Shown piece by piece: positions 1 through 9,168 of a stretch of 64,000 nucleotides of DNA (position 1 is the first letter of the stretch; every line of letters starts with the position of its first letter). The notes beneath the pieces are model-generated. The model worked only from the letters and a program-made list of their open reading frames with translations, had not been told where the DNA came from and did no database searches. The position numbers and the translations under genes are program-made. This DNA is from Flavobacterium agri. Lineage in GTDB: Bacteria; Bacteroidota; Bacteroidia; Flavobacteriales; Flavobacteriaceae. The stretch spans positions 843-64,842 of the forward strand of contig NZ_JACBJI010000005.1 in NCBI RefSeq assembly GCF_013401995.1. The letters run 5' to 3'.

Positions 1-29
1 GCCCATTTTTCATTAAAACGATAAACCCC

Positions 30-1028
30 ATGAATCTTAAAAAGAGGTATTTAATTGCATTATTATTTATAACACAGTTCGCGGTATCACAAGAAGGCAT
101 AGCAGTTTATTCCGATTATTTGACAGATAACTATTATCTGATCCATCCATCCATGGCGGGTGCGGCTAATTGCGCAAAGCTTAGGGTGACGGCACGTAAC
201 CAATGGTTCGGCCAAGACGATGCTCCGGCACTCCAAACCGTAAGTTTCAACGGTCGGGTAGGTGAGCGTTCGGGAGCAGGTATCATCGTGTTCAACGACA
301 GGAACGGATACCATTCCCAAACAGGAGCCAAATTGACCTATGCCCACCACCTTATGTTCTCTAGGGACGAAGTGGATTTGAATCAGCTTTCATTCGGTAT
401 TAGTGCCGGATTGATCCAAAGCAGGCTCGACGAAACAGACTTTCTGAATTCAGGGGATTACGATCCGAACGTGGATGGAACGATCGTCCAAAAGGATTCT
501 TATTTCAATGTGGATATTGGGGCTTCGTATAACTTCCTTGATTTCTATGCCCACTTTACAGTTAAGAATGCGATTGAAACGAGAAGGGATATTTATTCAG
601 GATATGAGTCAGACAACCTGAGAAAGTTCCTCTTGAGCGCAGGTTATGTTTTTGGAAACGAAGATAGCTTGCTTTGGGAACCATCGATTTTGTTCCAGTA
701 TACCGACGAGACTGCCGAAAAAGCGATCGATGTAAACCTAAAAGTATACAAACCATTCGATTGGGGTAGGCTTTGGGGTGGTCTTTCGTACAGAAGACAA
801 TTCGACGGTGCGGAATACCTTGACGGAAACAGCCGTGAAGAACAACACTTGCAGTACATCACGCCACTTGTCGGAATCAACTACGGCAACTTCATGTTTG
901 CATATACGTATTCTGCGGTTACCGGTGCGATCAAATTCGACAACGGAGGCTACCACCAGATCACACTCGGTTTGAATGTGTTCTGCCAACGCGAGAAATA
1001 CCACTGTAACTGCCCTGCAGTTAATTAA
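30..1028 (+). CDS. PorP/SprF family type IX secretion membrane protein
   Basis: 332 residues with an N-terminal signal peptide ending near SQEG, then repeated beta-strand segments typical of an outer-membrane barrel. The early motif YLTDNYYLIHPSMAGA and the glycine-rich strands match the PorP/SprF family (established family: T9SS and gliding-associated outer-membrane proteins, one of which tethers the PorK/N ring or the adhesin SprB). Many paralogues exist per genome, so which secretion or adhesin partner it serves cannot be told here. In this family such genes often follow a large surface-protein gene, which would lie left of the window. The C-terminus is cysteine-rich (CQREKYHCNCP). A hairpin terminator follows the stop directly. 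Confidence 0.85.
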   Translation: MNLKKRYLIALLFITQFAVSQEGIAVYSDYLTDNYYLIHPSMAGAANCAKLRVTARNQWFGQDDAPALQTVSFNGRVGERSGAGIIVFNDRNGYHSQTGAKLTYAHHLMFSRDEVDLNQLSFGISAGLIQSRLDETDFLNSGDYDPNVDGTIVQKDSYFNVDIGASYNFLDFYAHFTVKNAIETRRDIYSGYESDNLRKFLLSAGYVFGNEDSLLWEPSILFQYTDETAEKAIDVNLKVYKPFDWGRLWGGLSYRRQFDGAEYLDGNSREEQHLQYITPLVGINYGNFMFAYTYSAVTGAIKFDNGGYHQITLGLNVFCQREKYHCNCPAVN

Positions 1029-1032
1029 TAAC

Positions 1033-1060
1033 AGTCCCGATTCGTCGGGACTTATTTTTT
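1033..1060 (+). terminator. Intrinsic terminator after the PorP/SprF gene
   Basis: Perfect 8-base stem AGTCCCGA/TCGGGACT with loop TTCG, followed by a T-rich run. It ends the first gene six bases before the start codon of the next. Confidence 0.75.
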
Positions 1061-1065
1061 ATACC

Positions 1066-1584
1066 ATGTTGATAAAATCCGTTAACGGGAAAAGTCCCGT
1101 CATACCCGAAGATTGTTTTGTAGCCGATAACGCGACCATAGTTGGGGATGTCGTTTTCGGCGATGCCTGTAGCGTTTGGTTCAATGCCGTCGTGAGAGGT
1201 GACGTCCACTTCATAAAAATCGGTAACAAGGTGAATATACAGGATGGAGCGATCATCCATTGCACCTATCAAAAGCATCCGACGATTATTGGAAATAATG
1301 TTTCGATTGGCCACAATGCGATCGTTCACGGCTGTACGATCCAAGACAATGTGTTGGTTGGAATGGGCGCGATAGTCATGGATAATTGTGTCGTCGAAAG
1401 CAATTCGATCATTGCAGCCGGAGCCGTGGTTACCCAAAATACGGTTGTTGAATCCGGAAGTATTTATGCAGGCGTACCGGCAAAGAAAGTCAAGGCTATC
1501 GACCAATCGGCTTTTTCGGGCGAAATTGGGCGTATATCGAACAATTACGTGATGTATGCTTCCTGGTTCAAGGAAGAGGATTAA
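1066..1584 (+). CDS. Gamma-carbonic anhydrase family protein
   Basis: 172 residues from the ATG at 1066; a longer reading from 976 would overlap the previous gene and its terminator, so I reject it. The sequence is a left-handed beta-helix of hexapeptide repeats (VGDVVFGDACSVWFNAVVRG). Candidate zinc ligands are His65, His83 and His88 in the spacing of the gamma-class (Cam/YrdA/PaaY). Family knowledge suggests reversible CO2 hydration or a related metal-dependent role; many YrdA-type members have no shown activity, so the reaction is an inference. It converges on murI with a 4-base 3' overlap. Confidence 0.9.
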   Translation: MLIKSVNGKSPVIPEDCFVADNATIVGDVVFGDACSVWFNAVVRGDVHFIKIGNKVNIQDGAIIHCTYQKHPTIIGNNVSIGHNAIVHGCTIQDNVLVGMGAIVMDNCVVESNSIIAAGAVVTQNTVVESGSIYAGVPAKKVKAIDQSAFSGEIGRISNNYVMYASWFKEED

Positions 1585-2357
1585 AAGTCCAATACAGCGA
1601 CTTTATATTCGTTTCCGAGGATTTGGGATAGTACGGCCGGATCGGAATTCGTGTAGAACTCCGTTTTTCCGATTCGCGGCTCAGCTATACCCGCAACTTC
1701 CTTCAAAAGATGCTGCGTTTGACGTGCGACGGCTCTTCCCGAATCGATAATTTGGACGTGGTCGGGTACGATCTGTCGTATTTGAGGAATCAGATACGGA
1801 TAATGGCTACATCCCAAAACGAGGTAATCGATATTGGCTTGTATCATCGGATTCAGGTATTCGTGAAGCAAGCGCGTCATCTCATCCGATTCCATTTGTC
1901 CGTTCTCTATAAGCGAAACTAAGTTATAGCCAACCTGCTCGATTATTTTGGTGTTTTGGTACGTTTCCACGGCTTTGTGGAATAGTTCGCTGCTGAGCGT
2001 ACCTTTTGTAGCCAAAACGCCTATTACATTGGTTTTGGAGTCTAATGCGGCAGGTTTGATGGCCGGTTCTATCCCGACGAAAGGCACATTGTACTTCGCT
2101 CTTAATTCTTTTATTGCATTGGTGGTTGCCGTATTGCAGGCTACGACGATGAGTTTGCAGTTTCTTTCCAATAGGAATTCAACATTCTTTTCGCTAAGGG
2201 CGACGATTTCTTCCTTGGGACGTTGACCGTAAGGAGCGTTCTTGCTGTCGGCTAAATAAATCGTGTCTTCGTTAGGCAAAAGGCTATGGATTTCCTTCCA
2301 GATGGAAGTGCCTCCAATTCCTGAGTCGAATACGCCAATCGGATGGTTATTGTGCAT
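1581..2357 (-). CDS. murI: Glutamate racemase
   Basis: 258 residues. It converts L- to D-glutamate for peptidoglycan precursors in the cytoplasm. The signature FDSGIGG lies near residue 10, and the two catalytic cysteines are Cys74 (VACNTAT) and Cys183 (LGCSHYP), so the enzyme looks intact and of normal length. It follows the ompH pair on the same strand, but a strong terminator at 2370-2400 separates them. A -7-like TACTTTTG (minus strand, 2369-2362) sits only a few bases upstream of the ATG, suggesting its own promoter and a very short or absent leader. Confidence 0.96.
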   Translation of the reverse strand: MHNNHPIGVFDSGIGGTSIWKEIHSLLPNEDTIYLADSKNAPYGQRPKEEIVALSEKNVEFLLERNCKLIVVACNTATTNAIKELRAKYNVPFVGIEPAIKPAALDSKTNVIGVLATKGTLSSELFHKAVETYQNTKIIEQVGYNLVSLIENGQMESDEMTRLLHEYLNPMIQANIDYLVLGCSHYPYLIPQIRQIVPDHVQIIDSGRAVARQTQHLLKEVAGIAEPRIGKTEFYTNSDPAVLSQILGNEYKVAVLDF

Positions 2358-2369
2358 AAAACAAAAGTA

Positions 2370-2400
2370 AAAAAAAACTGCCCGATTAAAGGCAGTTTGT
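2370..2400 (-). terminator. Terminator after the ompH genes
   Basis: On the minus strand AAACTGCC pairs with GGCAGTTT (8 bases) around an 8-base loop and is followed by a run of T. It closes the porG-to-ompH operon before murI. Confidence 0.8.
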
Positions 2401-2418
2401 ATTGTTGGGGATTTCGAT

Positions 2419-2925
2419 TTATTGGAAACCCAAATCTTTTTTCACATCGGCAGTGATGTTCGGACCATCTGCAACCAAAAGGTCTGCGGCGTTAAGCACG
2501 TATTGGAAACCTTTCGCTTTACCTACTTTCTGGATTGAAGCTTTGATTTTGTCCATGATCGGTTTTACAAGATCAGCTTCTTTTTTCTGAAGTTCCTTTT
2601 GTGCATTGTCGCGGTAATCGACGATTCTTTTCTGCATGTCCTGAACTTCTTTAGAGCGCTCTTCGTTCACCTGTTCGGTTACGGTTGTAGATTCTTGTTC
2701 ATATTTTTTGACTTTGGCCTGAAATTCATCGACCATCGTTTTGTATTCTGTATCGTATGTGCTGCTTAGTTTTTCAAGTTGTTTTTGGGCATCGAGCATC
2801 GCCGGCATCTTCTGCATGATTTCGCTAACATCCACATGTGCCACTTTCGCTTGGGCATTCATAGCTTGGGTTGTCCCCAAAAACGCTACCGCGGCTATTA
2901 GCAAAGTTTTCAATTGTTTCATCAT
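2419..2925 (-). CDS. OmpH/Skp family periplasmic chaperone (short copy)
   Basis: 168 residues with a cleavable signal peptide (MMKQLKTLLIAAVAFLG, cleavage after MNAQA). The middle is charged, heptad-patterned coiled coil, as in Skp/OmpH, the trimeric jellyfish chaperone that carries unfolded outer-membrane proteins to BamA. It lies 25 bases downstream of a second, longer OmpH protein and bamA on the same strand, an order conserved in Bacteroidetes. It is of normal Skp length, unlike its neighbour. Confidence 0.93.
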   Translation of the reverse strand: MMKQLKTLLIAAVAFLGTTQAMNAQAKVAHVDVSEIMQKMPAMLDAQKQLEKLSSTYDTEYKTMVDEFQAKVKKYEQESTTVTEQVNEERSKEVQDMQKRIVDYRDNAQKELQKKEADLVKPIMDKIKASIQKVGKAKGFQYVLNAADLLVADGPNITADVKKDLGFQ

Positions 2926-2950
2926 TTTTAGTATTAATTATTATTTGTTT

Positions 2951-4018
2951 TTAATTTGTTTTCGTTGAGTCTTTGGGCTGTGCCGCTTTTTGACGTTCTT
3001 CTTCTTTTTGTTTCTTCAAGGCCTCACGGGCTTCGAGTGCTTTCTGGCGTCTTTCGTCGGCCGCTTTTTTGCGGTCTTCAAGAGCTTTTGCGCGTGCTTC
3101 TGCCGAAGATTGCGTTTTAGCGGCTTTTGTTGAATCCGATACTTTTTTGGCTTCTTCCATTTCGCTTTTTGGCGTTACCTTATCGGTTGCTGTCTTGTCG
3201 GAAGTCGTTTTATCGGTAGCGGTTTTGTCGGTAGCTTCTTTTGTAGCCGGAACTGCAGTACCATTTTTCTTGGCTTCACGCTCGGCTTTCGCGCGGGCTC
3301 TGCTTTCTTCCCATTCTTTCTTTTTGGCTTCGGCGGCTAATTTTCTGTCCTCGATCAATTTTTCGCGGGCTGCTTTTTTCTCGTCGAGTTTTTTCTGACG
3401 TTCCTCCATCGCCGGATTCTCATCGACCATATCCTCAAGCGCCTCTTTCTTCATTTCTTCCTTGAGCTCTTTTTTACTCATCTGTTCGCGGCGTTGGGCA
3501 CGGTTCAGAACCCGGATAACCTGATCGCTGATGTCGAATTTCTTCGCGGCGAAAAGCATGGTCATATCGGAAGATTTGTCGAAAATGAAATCGTATTTTT
3601 TTGCTTCGGCTATGTCCTGTGCAGCCGTGAAGACCTGATCTTGGATCGGTTTTACCAAAACGGCCTTCTGCGTGATGAGATCGCCCGTAGGGCCGAAACG
3701 CTTTTGTTGGTAATCGAGTAGTTCTTTTTCCTGGAAAGCGATTTCTTCTTCGCGTTCCTCAATCAATTCTTTGGTAAGAAGAACTCTCTCAGTTTTTAAG
3801 GTTTCCTTGAGTTTGTTGATGTCGTTTTGCTTGGCTGCAATCTCCTGTTTCCAACCTTGCGCTTTCTGCTCGAGCTGGTTTTTGGCCTCGGCGTAATCGG
3901 GTACATTTTTAAGGATGTATTCCATGTCGATGTAACCTACACGGATGCCACGGCTTTGCGCACTGGCATTAAACGTCAACAGAAATGCGGGAAACAGTAA
4001 AAAAAGAATTCTTTTCAT
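2951..4018 (-). CDS. OmpH/Skp family protein with a long charged C-terminal tail
   Basis: 355 residues from the ATG at 4018 (MKRILFLLFPAF, a signal peptide ending at NASA); an upstream start at 4090 would run into bamA and add no signal. Residues 25-190 are a Skp/OmpH domain. Roughly the last 165 residues are extra: Lys/Glu/Ala-rich coiled coil broken by a Thr/Asp/Lys repeat (TDKTATDKTTSDKTATDK). Function by family: periplasmic chaperone for the Bam complex. The tail is low complexity and could be an extended coiled coil or an envelope-spanning element; its job is unknown. Confidence 0.9.
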   Translation of the reverse strand: MKRILFLLFPAFLLTFNASAQSRGIRVGYIDMEYILKNVPDYAEAKNQLEQKAQGWKQEIAAKQNDINKLKETLKTERVLLTKELIEEREEEIAFQEKELLDYQQKRFGPTGDLITQKAVLVKPIQDQVFTAAQDIAEAKKYDFIFDKSSDMTMLFAAKKFDISDQVIRVLNRAQRREQMSKKELKEEMKKEALEDMVDENPAMEERQKKLDEKKAAREKLIEDRKLAAEAKKKEWEESRARAKAEREAKKNGTAVPATKEATDKTATDKTTSDKTATDKVTPKSEMEEAKKVSDSTKAAKTQSSAEARAKALEDRKKAADERRQKALEAREALKKQKEEERQKAAQPKDSTKTN

Positions 4019-4053
4019 AACTATAAAATGCTTTACTAAATATCGTGCCACAA

Positions 4054-6726
4054 TTAGAATTGCTGGCCGATAATGAAGTGCGTTTCCCATCCGTTTCTTC
4101 CTGATTGACCAGGAATGGCATCGAAGCCATGTCCGAAATCGATACCGAGCAATCCGAACGCTGGCATGAAAACACGCAAACCAAAACCGGCAGAGCGTTG
4201 CAATACAAACGGATTATACTCTTTAAAATTGTCAAAGGAAGCTCCGGCTTCGGCAAACGTAAGCATATAGATAGATGCTGTCTGGGCTAAAGAGATCGGA
4301 TAACGCAATTCCATCGAGAACTTATTGTAAATAGTACCACCGTCTGTAGACGAGAGTGAGTAGTTCGGATAACCGCGCAACTGAATCACCTCGCGTCCGT
4401 CCATCGAGAAGTTCGCCAATCCGTCGCCACCTAAGAAGAAACGCTCGAAAGGAACCAGCCCTCGTTCGTTGTTATAGGCACCAAGGAAGCCGAATTCGCC
4501 CAAAGTACGGAGCACTAATTTACCATAAATTTTGGTATACCAATCTGCTTTGAATTTTATTTTGTAGTATTCCAGCCAGTTGAATTTCTTCTGGTCAATT
4601 TTCGATTGGTCGACAGCTGCGTCATCCAAAGCATTTGCCGGAGACACGTAATTCCCGTTCGAATTGATGTAATCGCCAGGAGCTACCCAATGGTTGTTAC
4701 TGTCAAAATACCCGCTGCCCGTTTGGTTGGTAAGCTTGTATTCCAACTGGTTTTTGAGGTCGCCGTAATCGATCTTGTTGAACAACGAATATGGAGCCGT
4801 GAGTTTTGCCGTGATCGAGAACTCCGAACCGTACATCGGGAAAATCGGGTTCGTTCCTTTGTTGTTGCGTGACAACCCAACAGTATAAGCCAAGTTTCGC
4901 GAAGAACCATCACCGAATGTGAAAAGCCCGGTGTTGTAATTGTTCAGGTCGTAATATTGGAAACTCAAGCTGTGTGAGATCACGAAGCTGTCATCGGGAA
5001 TCGTCAAACGCTTGGCCAAACCGACCGAAAGCGACGTAATGTTGAAGCTTTTGTCGCGGTCAACGTTCGCTGAACCGCCGCTGTAATTCGCCAAATATTG
5101 TTTACTGTGCGACACCGAAGCGCTGAACTGAATCGGCTTTTTACCGCCGAACCAAGGCTCCGAGAATGAAGCGCTGTACGTTTGGAAATACGAGCTTCCC
5201 TGAAGGCGCAACGATACTTTCTGCCCGTCGCCCATAGGAAGAGGGTGATATGCTTCCTTCTTAAAGATGTTACGCATCGAGAAGTTGTTGAACGACAAAC
5301 CGAGCGTTCCGATGAAACCGCCGCCGCCGTAACCACCTTGCAATTCGACCTGGCTCGATCCTTTTTCTACAAGTCCCCATTCTACGTCAACCGTTCCTGC
5401 GGCTGCGTCGACGTTTTTGAGTTCCGGACGGATGGCTTCAGGGTCGAAGAACCCAAGCGCACCCAATTCACGGATAGTACGTACGATTTCTTCCTTACTG
5501 TATTTCTGGCCGGGTTTTGTACGCAATTCGCGATAGATGACCTCGTCGTTCGTGCGGTCGTTTCCGACTACGCTGATTTTGTTGAAATAGGCGATCGGAC
5601 CTTCAATCACGCGGATCTCGAAATCGATCGTATCGTTATAAGTACGCGTTTCGACAGCATTGATGCTTGAAAACAGATAACCGTTGTTTTGGTATAGGTT
5701 CGTGATGTCGTCCGAATCGGGAGACGTCTTGTCTGAAATCCTTTTCTCTAGCATGACCCCGTTATAGGTGTCGCCTTTCTTGATGCCGAGCATACGCTGT
5801 AACATCTGATCGGAATATACCGTGTTTCCTAAGAACTTGATGTTTCCGAAGTAATATTTACGACCTTCCTCAAGTTTGATCTTGATGTTGATGTCGTTGT
5901 CTTTCTTGTCGAATTTCACCGAGTCGTAAACGATACGTGCATCGCGGTATCCGTTCTCCTTATAAAGATCGGTAACTGCGGTGAGGTCTTCTTTGTATTT
6001 TTCGGGGATGAATTTCGAGGCTTTCCACACGCGAAGGAAATTGCGCTGCTTGGTGCCTTTCATCGAACGTCTCAAGCGCCCGTCCGTGAACGTCTGATTG
6101 CCCTCGAATTCAATGTCGTCGATCTTAATTTTCTTGCCGCGATCGATCGCTACGACCATTTTCACCTGGTTTCCGGCGGTTGTGTCGGGAATCGTATTGA
6201 TGTTGGCCTTGGCGCTGAAATAGCCGTCCTTTTTATACTTGTTCTCGACGTAATTCTTCGTGGTCGTAATCAAGTTTTCATTGACGACTTTTCCTTTGGT
6301 GAGACCTGTTTCCTTGATTAAATCGTCGATTTTGCCTTTTCGGACGCCTGTAATCTTGACGTCGCTTAGTTTAGGAAGTTCGTTGATATTGAGTTCGAGC
6401 CAAATCGAGTCGTTTCTCACGTGATCTACATAAAAGTCAATGTCGCTGAAAAGCCCGAGTTTCCCCAATTTCTTGATAGCGTTACTGATCTGTTCTCCAG
6501 GAACCTGGATTTCCTGCCCTTTCTGAAGCCCTGTAAAGGTAACGACGGTTTGCTGGTTAAACGTGATTTTTCCGGTAACGGCCACGTCGGCAAGGATATA
6601 TTTTCTACCCTGAAGCCTGTCTTGTGCACGGAGCGAAAATGTTCCGAAAATCAATACGATAAGAGCTAGCCCTAAGTTCTTTTGTAACACTAAGAAATTA
6701 TTTAATTTGTTCGCTGGTTTTTCCAA
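4054..6726 (-). CDS. bamA: Outer membrane protein assembly factor BamA (Omp85)
   Basis: 890 residues from the ATG at 6726, which overlaps uppS by 29 bases. A GTG at 6690, just past the uppS stop, would give a more compact signal peptide (LQKNLGLALIVLIFG) and is a serious alternative start. Five POTRA-like repeats fill about residues 35-430 (including GNQTFTDGRLRR and LGNTVYSDQML), followed by the Omp85 barrel; VPFERFFLGGDG and QLRGYPN in the C-terminal third resemble the loop-6 region. BamA inserts beta-barrel proteins, including the many T9SS and SusC-like barrels of this group. The two OmpH chaperones follow at once. Confidence 0.97.
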   Translation of the reverse strand: MEKPANKLNNFLVLQKNLGLALIVLIFGTFSLRAQDRLQGRKYILADVAVTGKITFNQQTVVTFTGLQKGQEIQVPGEQISNAIKKLGKLGLFSDIDFYVDHVRNDSIWLELNINELPKLSDVKITGVRKGKIDDLIKETGLTKGKVVNENLITTTKNYVENKYKKDGYFSAKANINTIPDTTAGNQVKMVVAIDRGKKIKIDDIEFEGNQTFTDGRLRRSMKGTKQRNFLRVWKASKFIPEKYKEDLTAVTDLYKENGYRDARIVYDSVKFDKKDNDINIKIKLEEGRKYYFGNIKFLGNTVYSDQMLQRMLGIKKGDTYNGVMLEKRISDKTSPDSDDITNLYQNNGYLFSSINAVETRTYNDTIDFEIRVIEGPIAYFNKISVVGNDRTNDEVIYRELRTKPGQKYSKEEIVRTIRELGALGFFDPEAIRPELKNVDAAAGTVDVEWGLVEKGSSQVELQGGYGGGGFIGTLGLSFNNFSMRNIFKKEAYHPLPMGDGQKVSLRLQGSSYFQTYSASFSEPWFGGKKPIQFSASVSHSKQYLANYSGGSANVDRDKSFNITSLSVGLAKRLTIPDDSFVISHSLSFQYYDLNNYNTGLFTFGDGSSRNLAYTVGLSRNNKGTNPIFPMYGSEFSITAKLTAPYSLFNKIDYGDLKNQLEYKLTNQTGSGYFDSNNHWVAPGDYINSNGNYVSPANALDDAAVDQSKIDQKKFNWLEYYKIKFKADWYTKIYGKLVLRTLGEFGFLGAYNNERGLVPFERFFLGGDGLANFSMDGREVIQLRGYPNYSLSSTDGGTIYNKFSMELRYPISLAQTASIYMLTFAEAGASFDNFKEYNPFVLQRSAGFGLRVFMPAFGLLGIDFGHGFDAIPGQSGRNGWETHFIIGQQF

Positions 6727-7438
6727 ATCTCCTCTCCCGTTTCTGATAGCTGATGATGGCTTGATATAAATCTTCCTCCTTGAAATCAGGCCACAGTACG
6801 TCAGTAAAATACAACTCGGCGTAAGCGATTTGCCAAAGCAGGAAATTACTGATTCGATGCTCTCCGCTGGTGCGGATCAGCAAATCTACATCGGGTAAAT
6901 TATGCGTGTAAAGATGCTGATTAATAATTGATTCGTCAACCGAGTCAATTACAATTATATTATTTTTAACTTTAGTCGCAATCTCCCTGATGGCGGAGGT
7001 TAGCTCTTCCCTGGAGCCGTAACTCAGCGCCAAAGTGAGCGTCATCCTCGAGTTGTTTTTCGTCTTTTCGATAACATCCTTGAGCTCTTTTTGGATGCCT
7101 TTCGGAAGCTTGTCCAAATTGCCGATCGAATTGAGCCTGATGTCGTTTTTTTGAAGCGTCTTCAATTCGTTCTTAAGCGAATTGACGAGCAATTTCATGA
7201 GCATTTCCACCTCGAGTTTCGGGCGGTTCCAGTTTTCTGTAGAAAAAGCGTAAAGGGTAAGGTTTTCTATGCCGAGACGGGCACAGGTTTCGACCGCCAT
7301 GCGCACCGATTTGGTACCGTTTTCGTGCCCGAAGGCGCGCATCATGCCTTTTTGTTTGGCCCAACGGCCGTTCCCGTCCATGATGATGGCGAGGTGTTTA
7401 GGAAGATTGTCTTTATTTATGCGGTCTATAAGTTCCAT
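6698..7438 (-). CDS. uppS: Isoprenyl (undecaprenyl diphosphate) synthase
   Basis: 246 residues. Makes the C55 lipid carrier for peptidoglycan and LPS by cis-condensation of isopentenyl diphosphate. The signature IIMDGNGRWA carries the catalytic Asp21, and the C-terminal RTSGEHRISNFLLWQ and the ending RERRFGKT are standard. Its ATG abuts the porG stop with no spacing and its 3' end overlaps the bamA reading frame, so the three are co-translated. The order porG-uppS-bamA-ompH-ompH is the same as in Porphyromonas gingivalis. Confidence 0.97.
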   Translation of the reverse strand: MELIDRINKDNLPKHLAIIMDGNGRWAKQKGMMRAFGHENGTKSVRMAVETCARLGIENLTLYAFSTENWNRPKLEVEMLMKLLVNSLKNELKTLQKNDIRLNSIGNLDKLPKGIQKELKDVIEKTKNNSRMTLTLALSYGSREELTSAIREIATKVKNNIIVIDSVDESIINQHLYTHNLPDVDLLIRTSGEHRISNFLLWQIAYAELYFTDVLWPDFKEEDLYQAIISYQKRERRFGKTSEQIK

Positions 7439-8119
7439 CTAATCTGCACAATAGCAGGGTTTGTTTCCAAAGGTATAAGTTAGGGTGAGGCCAGAAAACA
7501 TATACCAGTCCTTATTGTTTATGTTGCCGAATTTTAGTTCGGTGAGGTTCTCGTTTTTCGGGTTGCTTCCGTCGAGGTTGTCGGTAAACGTCCAGCGTGC
7601 GCCCACTTCAAGCCCAAGCACCCAATTTTCGGCTATATTCGATTTCACGCCCACTACCATCGGAATCGCAAATGAGCCGGCCCGGTAATCTTTCTTGTAT
7701 CCGTCAAGCTGATATAACTCCTCATAAATGAAATAGTTAAGGCCTGAAAAAACGTAAGGTGTGACGAGCTTTTTTCCTTCGTGCAAATTAAAATCAAAAA
7801 AGTTGAATTCAAGTCCTGCCGAGAACTCTTTAACATGGTTCTCGAAGTTATAGCCGCGGGTTTTGCGCGCCTGCATGTCCGAATCCAGATCGTTCGCCGT
7901 CAGCTTGCTTTGGGTATACGAAAATCTCCAGGAATGTCGAGGGCTGCGGTTCCATTTGTAAAGAATTCCGTAGGCCAATTCGTTAGGACGTATGTAATTC
8001 GTGCGTCCTACATCGCCAATAAAATTACTGCCGCCCGCAAATACGCCAATCTCGTGGATCTGGGCATTCGACACCGACAGGCCGAAAATGCAAATGAATA
8101 CAACAAAAATCTTGTTCAT
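7439..8119 (-). CDS. porG: Type IX secretion system protein PorG (DUF6089 family)
   Basis: 226 residues from the ATG at 8119 (MNKIFVVFICIFGLSVSNA, signal peptide); a start at 8149 would spoil the signal and lies on the promoter. After cleavage the sequence is a predicted eight-strand outer-membrane barrel (HEIGVFAGGSNFIGDVGR near the N-terminus, LTLTYTFGNKPCYC at the end). In P. gingivalis the gene in this position, PG0189, is PorG, which docks the PorK/N ring to the outer membrane. Assignment rests on both family and synteny. A recognisable promoter lies upstream. Confidence 0.85.
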   Translation of the reverse strand: MNKIFVVFICIFGLSVSNAQIHEIGVFAGGSNFIGDVGRTNYIRPNELAYGILYKWNRSPRHSWRFSYTQSKLTANDLDSDMQARKTRGYNFENHVKEFSAGLEFNFFDFNLHEGKKLVTPYVFSGLNYFIYEELYQLDGYKKDYRAGSFAIPMVVGVKSNIAENWVLGLEVGARWTFTDNLDGSNPKNENLTELKFGNINNKDWYMFSGLTLTYTFGNKPCYCAD

Positions 8120-8137
8120 CGATTTGAAAATAGCGTG

Positions 8138-8166
8138 CAAATATAACAATTAAGACCACTCCCGAA
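8138..8166 (-). promoter_or_regulatory. Promoter of the porG-uppS-bamA-ompH operon
   Basis: Minus-strand TATATTTG (8145-8138) matches the Bacteroidetes -7 box TAnnTTTG. A TTC (one base off TTG) sits 18 bases upstream, as expected for -33. The ATG of porG is 18 bases further on. Confidence 0.6.
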
Positions 8167-8283
8167 GGCTTTTCGGGGTAATTCTCTCAAATTATATCAC
8201 ACTGTTAGTGAATATTTTTGCGCAAAAGACAAATAGGAAACGGAAGCGAAAGCGTTAATAGTATCGGCCGTGCGAAATTTGCG

Positions 8284-9168
8284 TCAATTTCTCTTGTCTT
8301 CGCCCCACAAGAGTTTGTTTCGCAAGGTGTTGAGGAAAGTCTCTCCGGGAACTTCGACCATCTTGATCGCGAAAGGCGTTTTCCTGATGGTGAGTTCCGA
8401 CTCGTTTTTGACCGAAGCGATGCGCGAATCTAGCGAAACCAAATATTGTTCCTCTCGTCCCGAGACTTTGAGTTTGATTTCGGTATTGTCCGGAATTACG
8501 AGCGGGCGCGCGTTCAAATTGTGAGGCGCGATAGGTGTGATGACCAGACTTTGCACGTTCGGCGTCAGGATCGGGCCGCCGCAACTCAACGAATAGCCGG
8601 TCGATCCGGTAGGAGTAGAGATGATCAATCCGTCCGCCCAATATGAATTCAGGTATTCGCCGTTGAGCCAGGTTTCTATCGTAATCATCGAAGTAGTGTC
8701 CTTTCGGCTTACCGAAACTTCGTTCATCGCGAAATTGATCTGTTTGACCGATTCGATTTCGGGCGTCACTTCCAAACTTAACAACGTGCGTTCCGAAATC
8801 TTGTAATTGCGATCGATCACATATTGCATGAATTCGTCTATGTGGTCTTTCTGTACGCTGGCCAAAAATCCGAGACGTCCGGCGTTGATGCCCAAAATCG
8901 GTATGTCTAAATCGCGCACCAATGTCGCAGCGCGTAAAATCGTGCCGTCGCCGCCGATGCTAATCAGGATGTCGAAATCGGGAGACAAGTCGGAATACGA
9001 GGAAAACGTCTTGTATTCTTTTTTGACGATGCCTTTGTCGTATAGTATTTTGAGGAATTCGGCCTCGATATGAAGGTCGGCGTGGTTGTTGTTGAAGAAC
9101 ACGAAAATATCCCTGATGATCGGCTCGGTACTGTTTTGGTAGTATTGCCCGTAAATCGCGACTTTCAT
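8284..9168 (-). CDS. nadK: NAD kinase
   Basis: 294 residues. Phosphorylates NAD to NADP in the cytoplasm. The GGDGT motif (residues 72-76), NAGRLGFLA and the diacylglycerol-kinase-like fold motif TGSTGYSLSCGGP are present. The ATG overlaps the TGA of the CBS-domain gene by one base, so the two are translationally coupled. A gap of about 160 bases containing the porG promoter separates it from the envelope operon downstream. Confidence 0.96.
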   Translation of the reverse strand: MKVAIYGQYYQNSTEPIIRDIFVFFNNNHADLHIEAEFLKILYDKGIVKKEYKTFSSYSDLSPDFDILISIGGDGTILRAATLVRDLDIPILGINAGRLGFLASVQKDHIDEFMQYVIDRNYKISERTLLSLEVTPEIESVKQINFAMNEVSVSRKDTTSMITIETWLNGEYLNSYWADGLIISTPTGSTGYSLSCGGPILTPNVQSLVITPIAPHNLNARPLVIPDNTEIKLKVSGREEQYLVSLDSRIASVKNESELTIRKTPFAIKMVEVPGETFLNTLRNKLLWGEDKRN

